A DNA stretch of 64,000 nucleotides, taken from Glandiceps talaboti. Taxonomy: Eukaryota; Hemichordata; Enteropneusta; Spengelidae. Of the stretch, positions 1-14,130 are shown piece after piece (position 1 is the first letter of the stretch; each line of letters opens with the position of its first letter). The notes beneath the pieces are model-generated. The model worked only from the letters and a program-made list of their open reading frames with translations, had not been told where the DNA came from and ran no database searches. A program made the position numbers and the translations under genes. Where the stretch lies: assembly GCF_964340395.1 (NCBI RefSeq), contig NC_135567.1:2149109-2213108 (forward strand). The letters are read 5' to 3'.

Positions 1-2504
1 CAGCATTCAACTTTTTTTAGTAAATGAACATCTATTTCTTTAGCAAGGGACAAATAAATGACAGTAGTCACGTGACCACAAGGTAGGTGTGATTGTTAAA
101 CTACTCACCCAGTCGTCACTATACAGGTGACTTAACATTGGTTCATACAATACATCCCACTCACAAATAGAATTGATAAGTGTGTACTATTACCTAGGCA
201 ATTCTTTGTAAGACCTATAGTAATAAAATTATCGCCTGGCATGATTTGTATTCTCAACAGGTGGTTTCGAAGGACATACGTTACAATTGACGGCTACAAT
301 ACTTAAGATGAATGTCCACTATAACTCAAGTTTTCCTAAACTACCTGTCAATATCTCATAAACTCTAAATAAGTAAACTCAAAGTTTAAACTTCAGGTCA
401 TACTATCATAGCAAGGAAATGAGTTATATATTAACCATCGGCTGTCATCAAATGAGGTTACGCAAATAAAATATATAGGTCTCTCCATTCAAGCCGGATT
501 GGTGTACAAGTACTGAGATACAACAACAAGGAGAACGTAAAGAACCATGACTATATGTGTCAACCAATGCTTCTAAATAAAAAGTGTTTTCATTTGAACA
601 GGTGCATCTTATTTTGACTCTTTGGATACATTACATATGTAAACAACAACGCAGGAACAACTTGTTTATTTGTTCATTACATATACCCTACATTGTATAT
701 TTCAAAATCAACTGTGGAATTTTGCAAATATCACTCTGAAACTTCTCTTGAAAAGTGCTACAATTGTAAACCAATAGAAGTTTCACAATCACGATTATTG
801 ATATATGAATAATATTATGGACAGTATTTTAGCTGATCATAAAATATAAAATTAGTTTGATTGCTATCACAGTATCATAATATTGTTGTCCATAATAGCA
901 ATATTTTCTATGAGTCTTTTAACAAACAAATCGCCTAGAAAGGGAAACGTTTCATGTAATACATGGTATTTTAAATTCAGACATGAGGCCTTGTAATGCA
1001 TTAAACATATAACTATAAATTCAGACATTAATCTTACAAATTACAATATGAGTCATAGAATGTGTGCAGTTTAAATTTGAGCTACAAAATTCCATTGTAT
1101 AGCAATGTCGTCATAGTTTCGAATCAGTGCAATATCAAGTACATAATCTATAATAAGTAATGATAAATTATATAGACGGAATGATTATGGCATCTTGGGT
1201 TTGTTACAAGCTAAATGTTGCACAGTGATCGCGACACTGTACATCGTGTTTATCCAAAAATAGAATATTGTTCCTACAGACGTATACATGCATATTGCGA
1301 AACAACTGAACTTGATATAATGTAATGTTCGTCTTCCTATTGTGTGAAACTTAGTCATACAAAGTGATCACGTGAATTTGTCATGTTGCAAGCACGCCTA
1401 CCTGGATGTCACCTTTGACCTGTCCTCACCCTTTGTTCTGACAACTCAGATTTACTTTAACCAGCCTTTAACGAAACAACTACATGAATTCATGCACATT
1501 CTGTATGACACTAAAAAATCACCCACATCACAAAAAAAACCTGACAACTACTTTACAAAATCCCTTTCAATGATGAGAAAGTTATTTACGTGTAATATAT
1601 ATCACATTGTGCAACTTTGAACAGTAAACTAAAACATGAGTTTAAAATCACTCTATAGTAACTAGAGATTTTATTCAATGTTAATTACAGGTTGATTCAT
1701 TTATAATTTGATAACGATGTCACTGATATTTTTGGCTGCAATAAAATTATTATGTATTTGTCTCTCATTCACAAACTTTGCCTAGCTGATTTGCTAGAGA
1801 ACCGACTACTACCAGGGATGAAAAAAACATGTCCCGATAAATACAATAAAACGTGTGTTATGTGTGCAAGTTTGTCTATCTGTTTTGATCGAGATCTGAC
1901 TGCTACCTGTTGATACAGTCCAAGTAAATATAATGGCGTATAATTTTTCATATAAAACAAATATATTCAGATTGTTTAGATCTGTCCATGTAACGTGAGA
2001 TTTTACTATATAAATCATTCAACCAATAATCACCCAGTATAGTCGACATGTATTGACATACCATACATATTTGTTGATCAGAGGCTACGTGCACCTGATC
2101 AAAAGAAAACATGATATATGTTTGTGTCGCTTGTAAACAAAACTATGCTCTTTAATTTAGAAGAACTTGGTACCCAACTTAAACCGTGTCATCGACATTA
2201 TTCATGGCGGCGTCTGTAATTTAGTAAATGTATTCTAATGTGACCTTTCCTTGACTTGTGTTAACAGTAAAAAAATATTTAAATGGACATTTTCTTGCGA
2301 GGTCAGATCTAGTCACTACCGGATATAGATATTGGAGTATAGACTGGTGATCGGCTCTAAACATTACATATTATAATAACAATAGAACGAATTTATAATG
2401 TGCCTGTTCTTGGAAGAGCTCCAGGCACAAACACAGAGTTACTAACAAAATGAATGGATACAGAGTAACTATTTGAAAAGTTGCAAGGATATGTATAGAG
2501 AAGT
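1..2504. other. No gene recognised
   Basis: AT-rich sequence. Open frames of 60-82 codons lack domains, signal peptides or plausible splice context. A GTCACCTTTGACCT motif lies at 1408-1421. Confidence 0.6.
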
Positions 2505-2750
2505 GTGTGAGTGAGTGAGTGAGTGAGTGAGTGAGTGAGTGAGTGAGTGAGTTGAGTTAGTGAGTGAGTGAGTGAGTGAGTGAGTGAGTGAGTGAGTGAG
2601 TTGAGTGAGTGAGTGAGTGAGTGAGTGAGTGAGTGAGTGAGTGAGTGAGTGAGTGAGTGAGTGAGTGAGTGAGTGACTGAGTGAGTGAGTGAGTGAGTGA
2701 GTGAGTGAGTGAGTGAGTGACTGAGTGAGTGAGTGACTGAGTGACTGAGA
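2505..2750 (+). repeat. (GTGA)n microsatellite
   Basis: About 60 units of GTGA with ttga and ctga interruptions. Confidence 0.95.
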
Positions 2751-5700
2751 GTTAATATTTAAATACTAGGTAAGTTTAAGGGTAGAGGAATGTTTAGAGT
2801 GTGAGTGATGAAGACTGTTAAACGAATATATAATAATACAATTAATGTTACGATTGGTCGGTAAATGTGTTATTATGTGTGGGGAGGACTGATTGAAATT
2901 GAAGGAGAAGTATAACAAAATGAATGCTCACTTCTTAGTACTACATATCAAAGTTATTTTATAGTGCTTGGTTGTTGTCTAGTATTTATTGCATTGTACA
3001 GTGTGTCTACAAACATTTTGATGTTACCTTTCCGTGTTCAATAGGTGATCACAGTATTCCACTTTAAATTGGATTTATTGCTTGCATTGTCAGACATGGA
3101 AACTATTAGGAAATAATGCAGTCTTAAAGACATTAAACAAAATTTTGTAATACCAGATTCACCGAACACTTGATTAATAATATTCTTAAAATATCCACTA
3201 CGAAATGAACAATATGTTTATATATTCTTTCAATTATTATGAATATCTCTTTTGCTTAATTTAATGAATGTGGGTGGGTGCACAAAAGCAGGACCTTTCT
3301 ATTATATTATAGTTTTAATGTTGTATGAGTAATTTGGACACTGTAGAGAAATTTGACATTTAAAGAAATTTTATTTTAAAGAAATCCAGAGAAAAACATA
3401 CTTTTAGCTATAGAAGATCACGTGCTATGACCTGAGTTTAAGCGCTGGTTTAAAGATATTTTATTTATAACAGACAATCTTCTTTTCCATCAGTTCAAGT
3501 CTCCTATGCATATAATAAAGTCATATTACAACTGTACATAATTATGGATTACATTATGCATTTATACTTTCATCCATTGTAAATGTGACAATGTTGACAT
3601 CCTCCAAACATGTACTTCATTTTTAATGATCTGATCAAGTTTAGATATTTGTTGTGAAAATTCATGTTTACAAAATATAGTGCTTTGGATATTTATTAGC
3701 ACAATTTATTTGTATATTAATGCATAGATTCAAATGAAAATTGCCCATGTTGTGAGAAATCAAGTTATACGTAAAAAAACAATATCCAGTACTACAGTAA
3801 ACACGGTGAAACCTTTAAGTGATAAACATTAGTTTACACAATGGTTTTAGTGGTCTGACCTTTACTATCACAATATTAAACAAGACAGAAAGTATTTATT
3901 TCAGCTACTGAATTGGTGAATGGTTTCCCCTTTTGTATTAGATGAATATGTTTGGCACGTGGCCTGTCAGTAGGTTGTAATGGCTGATATATTTTTATCC
4001 TTTTGTTGAACCTTTAGTAGGAGGAATAACAACTTCAGTATTCTTGTACAAAGTACTCCTACAACGTGTGTCAAAAATAGCACACTATGCGAGAATAGGA
4101 AGTTTTTCACGTTTTGCATTGCAACCTGTATTTTTACTTTACTTTCTCAGTAAATTAACAAATACAACGTTACAGACGTAATAAAAGATTCGAAATTATA
4201 AAACTTGGTTATCAGGTCAATAAAATAATTATTTGCCGAAAGTGGAAAGTGTTCATCAGGTTGTCAAAAGTACAATTACATATCCTGATGATATCAGTCA
4301 TAGTGAATATATTGTAAATTGCGTGCTTTGTAAGTCGCTCAATTCATTCTTCATTATTAATACTGAATGATTTGATTATGATTATGATTATGACGTGTGT
4401 CTTCTAAGATTATACTAAAATTAGAATCATACCAGTGTGTGTAAATGTTAGCAATTTTAAAATTATATTCTGTTTCAAAGAATGAATTGAAAACAGTTTT
4501 AATTATTAATTGACTTTTAAGTACAGACGTCTTCATTTGGGTTCAACATATCGGCAGTTGTAAAACTAATCGCATGAGTTCCTAGTATTTGGGGACAAAT
4601 ACGACAATTTGCACTGAAACAGTCAGCATCAAATGATGAATGAATCTAAAGGGATGGAACAGAGAGCTAAGCGAGGAATAATTTACAATGAGCTGATTGT
4701 TCCCGAGTCACCTTTGACATGACTGTTTGTTCATGAGCATCCAGTATATTTTAACAGCTGTGAGTTCAGAACAATTGCAGTATACTGTGTGTTCAAAAAA
4801 TTTCCAGAACTTAACAAGAAGTTTAAAAACAACTATTTGTATCATATAAATCACATCTGAATGCAGTCAGACCATCAAGATGTGTTATTTTGACATGTAT
4901 GTATATATATACCGACAGAAGCAAACAGAACTGCCTGTTCTGGTGGAATGATATGTAGTGTCTTTTCGAAACTTTATGCATTATAATGTTTTTGTGTAAT
5001 GTTAACGAATGAAATATTGTTTTCACGAATATCTGCTTCAGTGTCATGCGTATGGAAATGTTGCCATGGACACTCTAACAAACCTATATTTCATTGCAGA
5101 CGTTTGCATTTTTCATGGAGTAATTTTCACCAGGTAGACACGGGTGTCTTGCTGGTAAGCCAGATTCAATATGGTGATCGGAATTTGGACAGTATAAAAC
5201 ATGCGATATAAATTGGTAATGTTTCTAAACAAACAAACAAAAAGTAGCTCAGCATGACATACATATCACATGACCACTGACTGTTCATTTGTTTAAATGC
5301 AAGGCTTCCCTTACTAGGTTACCCCTCCAAAACATAGAAGGTAGTCGTGCTCCATATACTCCTGACTGGCTGTAATAACTAACCATTCTGTACCTTTTCT
5401 GACGACTAAAACTGAATTTTAAATGTAAATGGTATGAAATTTCATGTGAACATATAGGCATAACGGAAATATAATACATGACATGTACTACATTTATTTC
5501 GATCTTGAAATTTTAGAAAATAAGTTGCATTATAAAATTAATGATAATTTCCAAGCAACAAATTCGAAAACGTAAGCCTAGAAAGCATGATCAGCATCTT
5601 ATCCGTGTTAATGATTTATGTCATTGACTATATTTTAAAAGTATTTTTGTAACAGTGGGTGATGTAAACCATTACCAAAGTAAGTGTGTTATATTACAAA

Positions 5701-7897
5701 TTATGAAGATAAAATTTCATTTTTATATGCACAATAAATATATGCATTTTGACATTATGAAGAAAATACATTGAAGTTTAAATTTGCGAAAGAAAAGTCG
5801 AAGGAATTGCATTTTACAATATAGTATATCTATAGTGTAGTAGTTTACTTACAAGATATATATCTATCACTCATTGTACTTCTAACAAACACACACTTGG
5901 TGGGATGGTAAAAGAATAAGCAATGGTTTTTACCTAAACCCAAATCAATGACTGTAATTCAGATGTTACTGTCTTCATGAATGTTTGATTGATTTTATAT
6001 AGAATATGATTGTCTGACATATTGTCAATTTTAAAAGTAGCAGGTAATTTAATACAACTAGATAGAAACTATTACAACAAGGGGTCGGAAGGGTCAGGTC
6101 AGGAAGGTTATTGCCCCCTCTCCCGCATTGAAACTCTTTGAAACTTTTGGACCCTAAAGCATGCGATGTGATGTTATATTCACGTGTTACTAGATCTTAC
6201 TACTGGTTATTCTAGATCCAAATTCCAGGAAATGTAAATGCTGTAGGCATTTTTGGATAAAAGGTGGACGGCAGCTTTAATAGTATATCACATTGTATAT
6301 CCAGACACTTCCTCTGGCCCGCTGAGCTATTTCTGTTAAAGTCATGGGTATGCACATACCTAATTGACATTATGTCGTATATAACAAAAACCATATGTTC
6401 CAGATGTGAGTATAACTTATCCAACAAACAACGATGTTATATCTGAAACGTTTCGACGACTTGATTCGATGTAATGCAGTCCACCTCGTGCAATGCTGTC
6501 TGCACTGATCAATTGCAGACTTTGTTTGTAACGTGAATTAACCACCAAGAACTGTAGTGTTTAAATGACAGTAAGACAAGCCTGACTGATGTCCACATGA
6601 ATGGAAACTATGTCAGTAATTCTCTGCTTAACTATTCATTGTCAGGTGACCTTTGACATTCGATTCTTAACAAGCATCCGGTAATTATTCAAAGGTGTTA
6701 AGAAAGCACATCAGTAAAATACCACACAGTCTGACTTTTGATAAGTTACTGATAGTAATCAAGTCGTGAAAAATATATATATATTTTTCATAATCTTGGA
6801 ACACACGTCAACTAGGTTAGTCACAGCAGTCACAAGTAGGTAATGTCCAGACAAATTAGACAAAAGAACATGGACAAATAATCAATCGAGGAAAATTAAT
6901 CAAGATATAAATATATTATGGGAAGAGAGATTTTACATCCAGAAATCCACACGTCTTCGTAGGTACCATTAGTATAGTCAACAGAGAACAAAGGGACGGT
7001 AAGACAAGCTTGAGTAATTTTACTGACGTTTGAATAGAAAGGTGAGTCTGCAATTCTATGACATGTTATTTTTAGTCTTATTGATGTCGTCTGCTGAATA
7101 TGTCGGTACTGTATACATTGTGTACGTACTCTGATTTACATATGGCGTGAATAGATACACTAGACTATAACCGACGAATTGACGTGGCAACCTAAATGGG
7201 TCACATGTAGGTAAAACAGGTTTTATCTCCGTACCTTTTATTGTGCTTAGTTTTAGCGTGGCAACAGAAGGGTGAGGCTGACTTTGTGTCAGTAGAGTGT
7301 GTTATGCTTAGTTGAGACAGGTAGGATATTTACATAAATCATACATCAGGTGACATCTCACATGACATCAGGGGACATCTCACGTGTGCTTTCCCAGATG
7401 ACAAGATATTATGTCCTAATTAAACTAAAAGGTTCATTCAATTATATATCTACCTGATTGCCACCCAATGCTCACATATTTGTGTATTCATTGTCTAATT
7501 ACAGTAAATACAGTCATTTAATCTGATGAACATTTTTGGTCACAATCATCAAATTAAGTTTATTGGACTTCTTCATTATAGTTCATGTCTGTAAATGTTG
7601 ACAACCCATGTTTTTGAGATTTGTCAGTACAACTCAACTTCACTGTAAATTATATGAAAAACCTTACACAAATATATAATTCTTGTTATAAAGTGGTATG
7701 ATTTTTGCCTTTAAGATTTTCAATTCTATTGAAAACTTTATTCAATGAAGTCTCTGCGGATTGCTTGGATTTCATGCTTTGGTATCAGTGAATAAAAAAA
7801 AATAACTTGTGCATGCATAGCTTATTGAGTCAACGTTTAGATATCAAGAAGTACACATGGATAACCCATAAACACAAACAAGAAAACGAACAGATGA
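2751..7897. other. No gene recognised
   Basis: AT-rich sequence with short chance frames. GTCACCTTTGACA at 4707-4719 and GGTGACCTTTGACA at 6645-6658 are the only recurrent motifs noted. Confidence 0.6.
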
Positions 7898-7907
7898 ACA
7901 AACAAAC

Positions 7908-7965
<58 letters not shown>

Positions 7966-8050
7966 CAATCAATCAATCAAACAAACACAAACAAACAAAT
8001 AAACAAACAAGCGAGCAAACAAACAAACAAACAAACCAGCGAACCAACCA
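7898..8050 (+). repeat. (AAC)n, (AATC)n and (AAAC)n compound microsatellite
   Basis: AAC run 7910-7962, then AATC, then AAAC-type repeats. The Asn/Gln-rich frame across it is an artefact. Confidence 0.95.
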
Positions 8051-8087
8051 ACAAAGAATAAAACACAATAGTATATCCAGTATACTT

Positions 8088-8273
8088 ATATATAATCCCA
8101 TGAAATCAATGTTAGTTTTACGTCATAATGCTCCGAGTATGATTTCGCGGACTAATACAAATTCGAGCTGGTAGGCTCATAAAGAGTTATGAGCCATGAT
8201 AATTTGTAGTCCGTGGAATCATACGTCAGAGCATCATACGTAAAACTAACATTGATTTCATGGGATTATATAT
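8088..8273. mobile_element. Foldback (MITE-like) element
   Basis: The two halves are imperfect reverse complements: atataatcccatgaaatc near 8088 against gattcatggg-type sequence ending at 8273, with matching taaaactaac / gttagtttta inside. The centre holds a perfect hairpin, GGCTCATAA-agag-TTATGAGCC (8174-8195). No coding capacity. A partial second copy of the centre lies at 10034-10065. Confidence 0.7.
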
Positions 8274-10033
8274 TTATCACATAACTAAGTATTTCCCCGT
8301 ATTTTTCTAAAATTTTAAATCGTATTTTACGAAAACTGCATCATTTCATCGCACTATATTCTTCATCGCGTATTAAAAAAATGGCACCTGACGGCTATGC
8401 AAATTACATAATCGCGTGACCTGTCGCGAGGTCAAGCTTACCATATGTATGGTATCGGTCATACTGTTGTGTGGTTTCTCAACCAAAATTATCGGTTATA
8501 ACCTTGCGATGTGCATGTAATATCGAATTTAGTTTAAAACGTAAGTAGAACTGTCTGAATACGACTTCTGTGCCGTCATTTTAATCATATTTTCTCGGGT
8601 TGTGTAAGTTCGGAGATCTGAGCTCGACGGAAAACCGGAAGTAAGCTTGCGGGCTGCTACATCGATCTACGTGATTTTTAAATAGAATAAAATGTATCAA
8701 ATAAAAATAAAAGGACTTCTACGTATCAAACTCATGTCATCCAAGGAGATATGTAACGTAATGTATGCATTTACGTTTTGAAAGCACATAATTATTATGA
8801 TAAACTTGATCATAGCGTGGGATTGACACGAACACTCGAACAGTACGGAGAAAAAATAGTTCGGTAGAACAGGGGTGATATGCTCTGAAATCACCCCTGT
8901 TTGACGTCACACAGTAGAAAATATGCACGTATTTATGTGATAATTATATTTACAATTGAGAATGAATAATTCATAATTGCAATAAAACGTAGTTTATGAA
9001 ATAATGTGAATGTATGTATTGTCTGTATATTGATGTCACGTACATCATGTGACAGAGTGACTTCTTAAACACTGACTCCTAGTTACCATTAGCAAACCCA
9101 CTGACTTGTTACCATTAATGATAGCATAGTGTTAACACTAAGACAATATAACATCCTAACGTCAACATAAACATATCAGTTAGACAGATAGGTATACTTA
9201 TTTGGAATTACCATGTTTGTTTTTAATAAAGAAAGTGACTTACTATTTCGCAGTCCATTTTTCAGCCGCCAGGAAGCCAATAAGTTGTTAATCCGTTTAC
9301 GTCATCCTTAGGTTAAGGTGGTGGAATATTCCAGAAGAACAGAACAGTCAAATCCACAACATTAAGCTATAGCCTAAAATGGCTAGACACAACTTGTGTT
9401 GATTACAGCTAGAATGTCCAACGACTTGCGGTAGGTTCAGCCCCTACCGACTCACTGTGAACGTTGCAGCTAACATGAATGGAGGCAAATCACAAAGAAT
9501 GACATATTAACATGACAAACAGACATGCTTGACTGATATAAAGTTTACTTGTCTCTTGAGTTCAGAAGTTTGCCACTATACCATACTATACAGCAAGCTA
9601 TTCATCGCTATGTCACCTTTAACCAAGCATCCGTGACCCAGCCGCCCTCTGCCAATAACAAAACCTTAGATTATTCTATTTGCTAGTACTTCTAGCTGGA
9701 TATGACCCATGCTAAATAACGTGTGTAAAACAGAACGGTTGTTGTATTGTTCAGATACGAGAAGATGAACATGTCCTGTCATAGATTACATAGCATGAAT
9801 ATTGCCTTAGACAAGTACGACAATTCTATTTTGTTATTTTTTGTTGCTATTTTCGCACTATTAAAGGGCGGAGATGCAGGAATGTAGATGATTGACAGTG
9901 GTCTGTATATCTATTCTAAAATATAGAGAACAATTTTTTATAAATAATGACGATAACTATCTAAAACTTTATATTTTCAGAAATGCAAATTTGTGAATTT
10001 TATTATTATCGTGTCACCTTTGTCAAGTGACCC
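8274..10033. other. No gene recognised
   Basis: Contains a somewhat GC-richer stretch at 8400-8680 with an octamer-like tatgcaaat (8396) and an ETS-like accggaagt (8634), not enough to call a promoter. Confidence 0.5.
8868..8901. other. 12-bp perfect hairpin
   Basis: AACAGGGGTGAT (8868-8879) and ATCACCCCTGTT (8890-8901) with a 10-base loop. Function unknown. Confidence 0.6.
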
Positions 10034-10090
10034 AAAAGAGTTATGAGCCATGATAATATGTGGTATACTTGGTCCGCTATTAATGTGGAC
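10034..10090 (+). repeat. Partial copy of the foldback element centre
   Basis: Shares aagagttatgagccatgat followed by aat.tgt..ta.t..gtcc with 8183-8215. It shows that the 8.1-kb foldback element belongs to a dispersed family. Confidence 0.5.
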
Positions 10091-10259
10091 GATAGTGTCG
10101 AGACATGCTACGATCTCTTCTTCGGAGCTATCAATGCGAGTATACCTCAGGAAACGAAGATATCCTGTTTGGTACACATGTGATATGATCATTTTACTGA
10201 AACAGAAAGCTCACGTTCTGTAAAACCAGTCCACAAGTGAACTATGACCACTTATTTCG

Positions 10260-11010
10260 CCTCAGAGCTGAATTCAAGTCGATGCAAAAGACTGTATTCT
10301 ACCCAGGACATAGCTAATGCTTTCAGTTATTTCTTCCAGACAACATTTTCAGATTATCAGTAACTATCCCAATTGTAAATTGTTCGTTGACTTTTCACTG
10401 GATAAGATCTTTGTAACATCAGCACAAATTGAGAAAATTTTGTTAGGAACTGATCCTCATGAGGCTTGTTGGCTTGATGGAGTATCTGGTACATGACGTA
10501 ATACTTTACAAATGTGCATCTCAGTTGTGTATACCGTTGACAATCCTTTTTAGCAAATCTTTAAATTCTGGAGTTTTTCCATTACTTTTCAAAAAGGCCC
10601 ATGTTGTTGCTGTATGTAGTCTTTTTATATAAATGTTTAAATTGCTCTTTTAACTCAGTGTATATTGTTGCTAATGTTCCGTTTCATGTGCCATCCAGAA
10701 ATCTCCGTTCCCACTACACTTTTTAAATTGGCACGTTTTAATTCTACTCAAAGGAAAAACACGTTTTTACCCAGGACCTTCAATGTTATCAATACATTGC
10801 AAAACACTGACATATTTTCCTGTCTCAGTACTTTTAGATAAGATGTCCTAAATGAAATAGTTGATGTATGAATTTAACGCAATTATCTTCTTTTAATTTA
10901 TTTTATTTCTACTAGTTTTGTAAATATTGAATACATTTTAGTTTCCTTTTCAATTTCAAAGTGTCTGTACATGGGGTAATCCTGGAGTCATCCCAAAAAA
11001 AGAAAGGAAA
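10260..11010 (+). mobile_element. Decayed LINE fragment (CR1/L2-like)
   Basis: Plus-strand translation with stops and frameshifts yields DIANAFSYFFQTTFSDYQ near 10308, AQIEKILLGTDPHEACWLDG near 10430-10480 and QLCIPLTILFSKSLNSGVFP then LLFKKAHVVAV near 10522-10611: the upstream part of a LINE reverse transcriptase (compare the region before LNYRGVSLLS in the LINE at 51-54 kb). Further on, RFNSTQRKNTFLPRTFNVIN (near 10736-10795) matches the C-terminal FxPRTxxxWN motif of such elements, so the middle is deleted. It is an old dead copy. Confidence 0.7.
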
Positions 11011-13142
11011 AAGAGGTGATCACGTTTTAGTGAAAATGTGATTGTTCAACCCGAGTTTGCGAGGTACAGCATTACCAGGCCTTCATTGGATATAATCGGT
11101 TCAATATTCTAGTCCATCACGTCAAACACCGCTGGATGAATCGATTCGTTTAATGAAATGTAGTAAAATTTTATTTAAAAGTACGGAGCAAGGTTGTAGT
11201 CATGGTGATTCATAAGCTTACGTCTCAATATACATCTTAGAGACAACACCAAAGTCTGGTTTCTAAACGGTGCCATTTTTTTGTATATGACGTCAAAAGG
11301 CTACTGTGACGATTCTTTGACTCATGTTGTTGCATAATATATCAGTCTGTTTGCAAAAATGTTGAGTTGTCTAGTCCTCACCCACTTAATGACAACTAAT
11401 TATTCATCAAATGGCTTGGAAATGTAATCTAAAGAAAATGAATTATAAAAACTATCGAACTTAAATATTTAAAAGTGCAACATATACATCAAAACAAGTA
11501 AGAATGTTAGTACTTACAAAATGTAGAATAATGACTGAAGCAACAAGTAAATTTTATGACTCCACATTCAAGTTGAATATGTACCTCCTCGTTAATCAAA
11601 GTACATGTCATTACAAATACACCAGTCTGAATCACAATTCATAAAGTTATGATATATATTATAAGTAAATACATTAGTTAATATTATGTCGTTATAAATA
11701 AGACGTACATAATTATAAAATAAGTAGTGAGGGCAGTATGGCTCGCGATCAAACTGAATTATAACTAGTATGGTATAACGAAGAAGCATGGAGCTATGAT
11801 GAATGCAGTGACGTCATAGTGAATAGAATTATGTTGATAGACAAAAAGATATATGTGTAGCCTAAAAAGCTGACCAAATTCAACTTGTTTGTATACACTC
11901 AGGGAATTGTGGTAGTCTGAGATTTAATCCAACGGCACACTTCGTTTCTTAGTATTAAACATGATCGGAAGCAATCTCAACGCGTCATCAGGACACTACT
12001 AGCTTGACTGAAGCTTTATAAACTGAGAAGTACGCCAGTGTACGTACGTCACTGTACAGTAACTATTCATCTCCTTGTCACCTTTGACCCGGATGGACTC
12101 AACAAAACATACGGGGATTTCCCCAAAGATGTAAACAAATAATGACCTCTCTGAATACCCGTTCCTCTTTATTCGTACGGCATTTATTACTTTATGTATA
12201 TTATCAATCTATTTAATTCTAATTCCCACAAACTAACCATATAATCAAAATATTTATAAATGTCTACTGATAAAACATATTTCAGACGTCTCTTTCATGT
12301 CACGGACAGGTAGTAACTATTTCACAGCGATTATGTAGATAAACGAGTCTGTATATTCTCTGGTTATCATCATAAATATATGATTTTTATAGTCAATATA
12401 TATGAATAACGACTAAGCCTACATGGCAGAATGGAATATAAAAACACCATAATCAACGTACAAAGACCTGTATTTAGGATATGTACACTATTGTTACTCA
12501 CTGTTTAAAGTGGCCATATGGATGAGGCTTTGGTATTTATTTTTGACTTTTAATTATAAAACATTTTATCACGGCTTCATGTTTGAAAAAATAGTGTAAA
12601 TGAACATTGACCAAGTCTGTGTTTGCAAGTCATTAAATTGCAAAAAAAGCTAAAAACAAAAGGTGTAAAACGTTTGCATATGTTGTTCCATGTTGATTTG
12701 TCAAGCAGGAAACCATGGTGAAATTGATTTCTAAATTAAAAATCCAAAATAAATACCCAATCCTCATACAAAAACTTCAAAGCAGGATTAGCCCTTTTTT
12801 TTAGCATGTTAAGTAATTCACACTATCACAGGTACATTTTTAAATGACTGAACATAACAAGGTAGCGTTCACGCAAACATACATATGTTCTATTCCATTA
12901 AATATACTGTTGTGACAATCCCATCTGGCAAGTAACATTAATAACTAGCTATTTCCTAAATACATCATTTCCAATTGTATCACCCTATGTTAAAACCGTA
13001 TGCTACCATTGTAACGTAATTTGACAATACTGCATAATTACATCCGCTCCCTAAAATGCCAACATTTAATTTAGGTTGATGGACATATACACGGGTGCCA
13101 TATAAGTAAAGTAAAAAAAGTAAAAAACAAATATTGCAAACT

Positions 13143-13145
<3 letters not shown>
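11011..13145. other. No gene recognised
   Basis: AT-rich. Holds the CTATTCAT...GTCACCTTTGACC motif at 12063-12089 and the ~140-bp dispersed repeat. Confidence 0.6.
12503..12645 (+). repeat. ~140-bp dispersed repeat, copy 1
   Basis: Shares aaagtggccatatggatgag, tttggtatttatttttga and ttgaaaaaatagtgtaaat-type segments with 19285-19425. Confidence 0.65.

Positions 13146-13234
<89 letters not shown>
13146..13234 (+). repeat. (AT)n microsatellite
   Basis: Uninterrupted AT for almost 90 bases, followed by AT-rich decay to 13310. Confidence 0.95.
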
Positions 13235-13241
<7 letters not shown>

Positions 13242-13541
13242 CATTTATAATATATATTTATATTATTTATATTATTTTTTATAATATATATTTATATATT
13301 ATATATATACTTTGTGTACACACAGCCGTCAGTGAACACACATAAGTTATATACATAAAGCAGAATGTATAGCTAACGAATACTATTAAACCACACTGGT
13401 GAAAAAGTCCGTAGTGTAATTCCACAATGTAATATCAGACTCGTCTTCTTTCACTTTTATGTATATATATATATATATATAGTTATTACGCTCTGCCACT
13501 GCGGTATAGAGCACTGTCTTAGCAGATTGATACTCACCGAG

Positions 13542-13574
<33 letters not shown>

Positions 13575-13649
13575 AAGTCAGTGGTAAGATTTGTCCGTAG
13601 TACAGTGCTCGATACGTCTGCACGCAGAGCGGAGTATATGTTGTCAACA

Positions 13650-13691
13650 TCTCCTGACGAGTGATTTACTCACGAAACAGGCTTGTAGAGA
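13650..13691 (+). ncRNA. Type I hammerhead ribozyme, PLE type
   Basis: The sequence contains every core element in order. Stem I 5' strand TCTC (13650-13653); core CTGACGA (13654-13660); stem II GTGA/TCAC closing a TTTAC loop (13661-13673); core GAAA (13674-13677); a short stem III ACA/TGT with GGCT loop (13677-13686); the cleavage triplet GTA (13685-13687, cut expected after 13687); and stem I 3' strand GAGA (13688-13691). Hammerheads with very short helix III are established features of Penelope-like retroelements. The flanks (AT repeats and a module shared with PLE-bearing loci at 24.4 and 35.6 kb) agree. Activity is inferred; the fold is read directly. Confidence 0.8.
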
Positions 13692-13722
13692 CGAAAAACC
13701 CGACTTGATTTTCTTCTACCCT

Positions 13723-14130
<408 letters not shown>

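Noticed and set aside
8396-8680. Possible promoter with octamer- and ETS-like sites
   Set aside because: No TATA or initiator at consistent spacing and no downstream exon could be recognised.
8868-8901. Hairpin as a terminator
   Set aside because: Intrinsic terminators are a bacterial feature; nothing else in the window is bacterial and no T-run follows.
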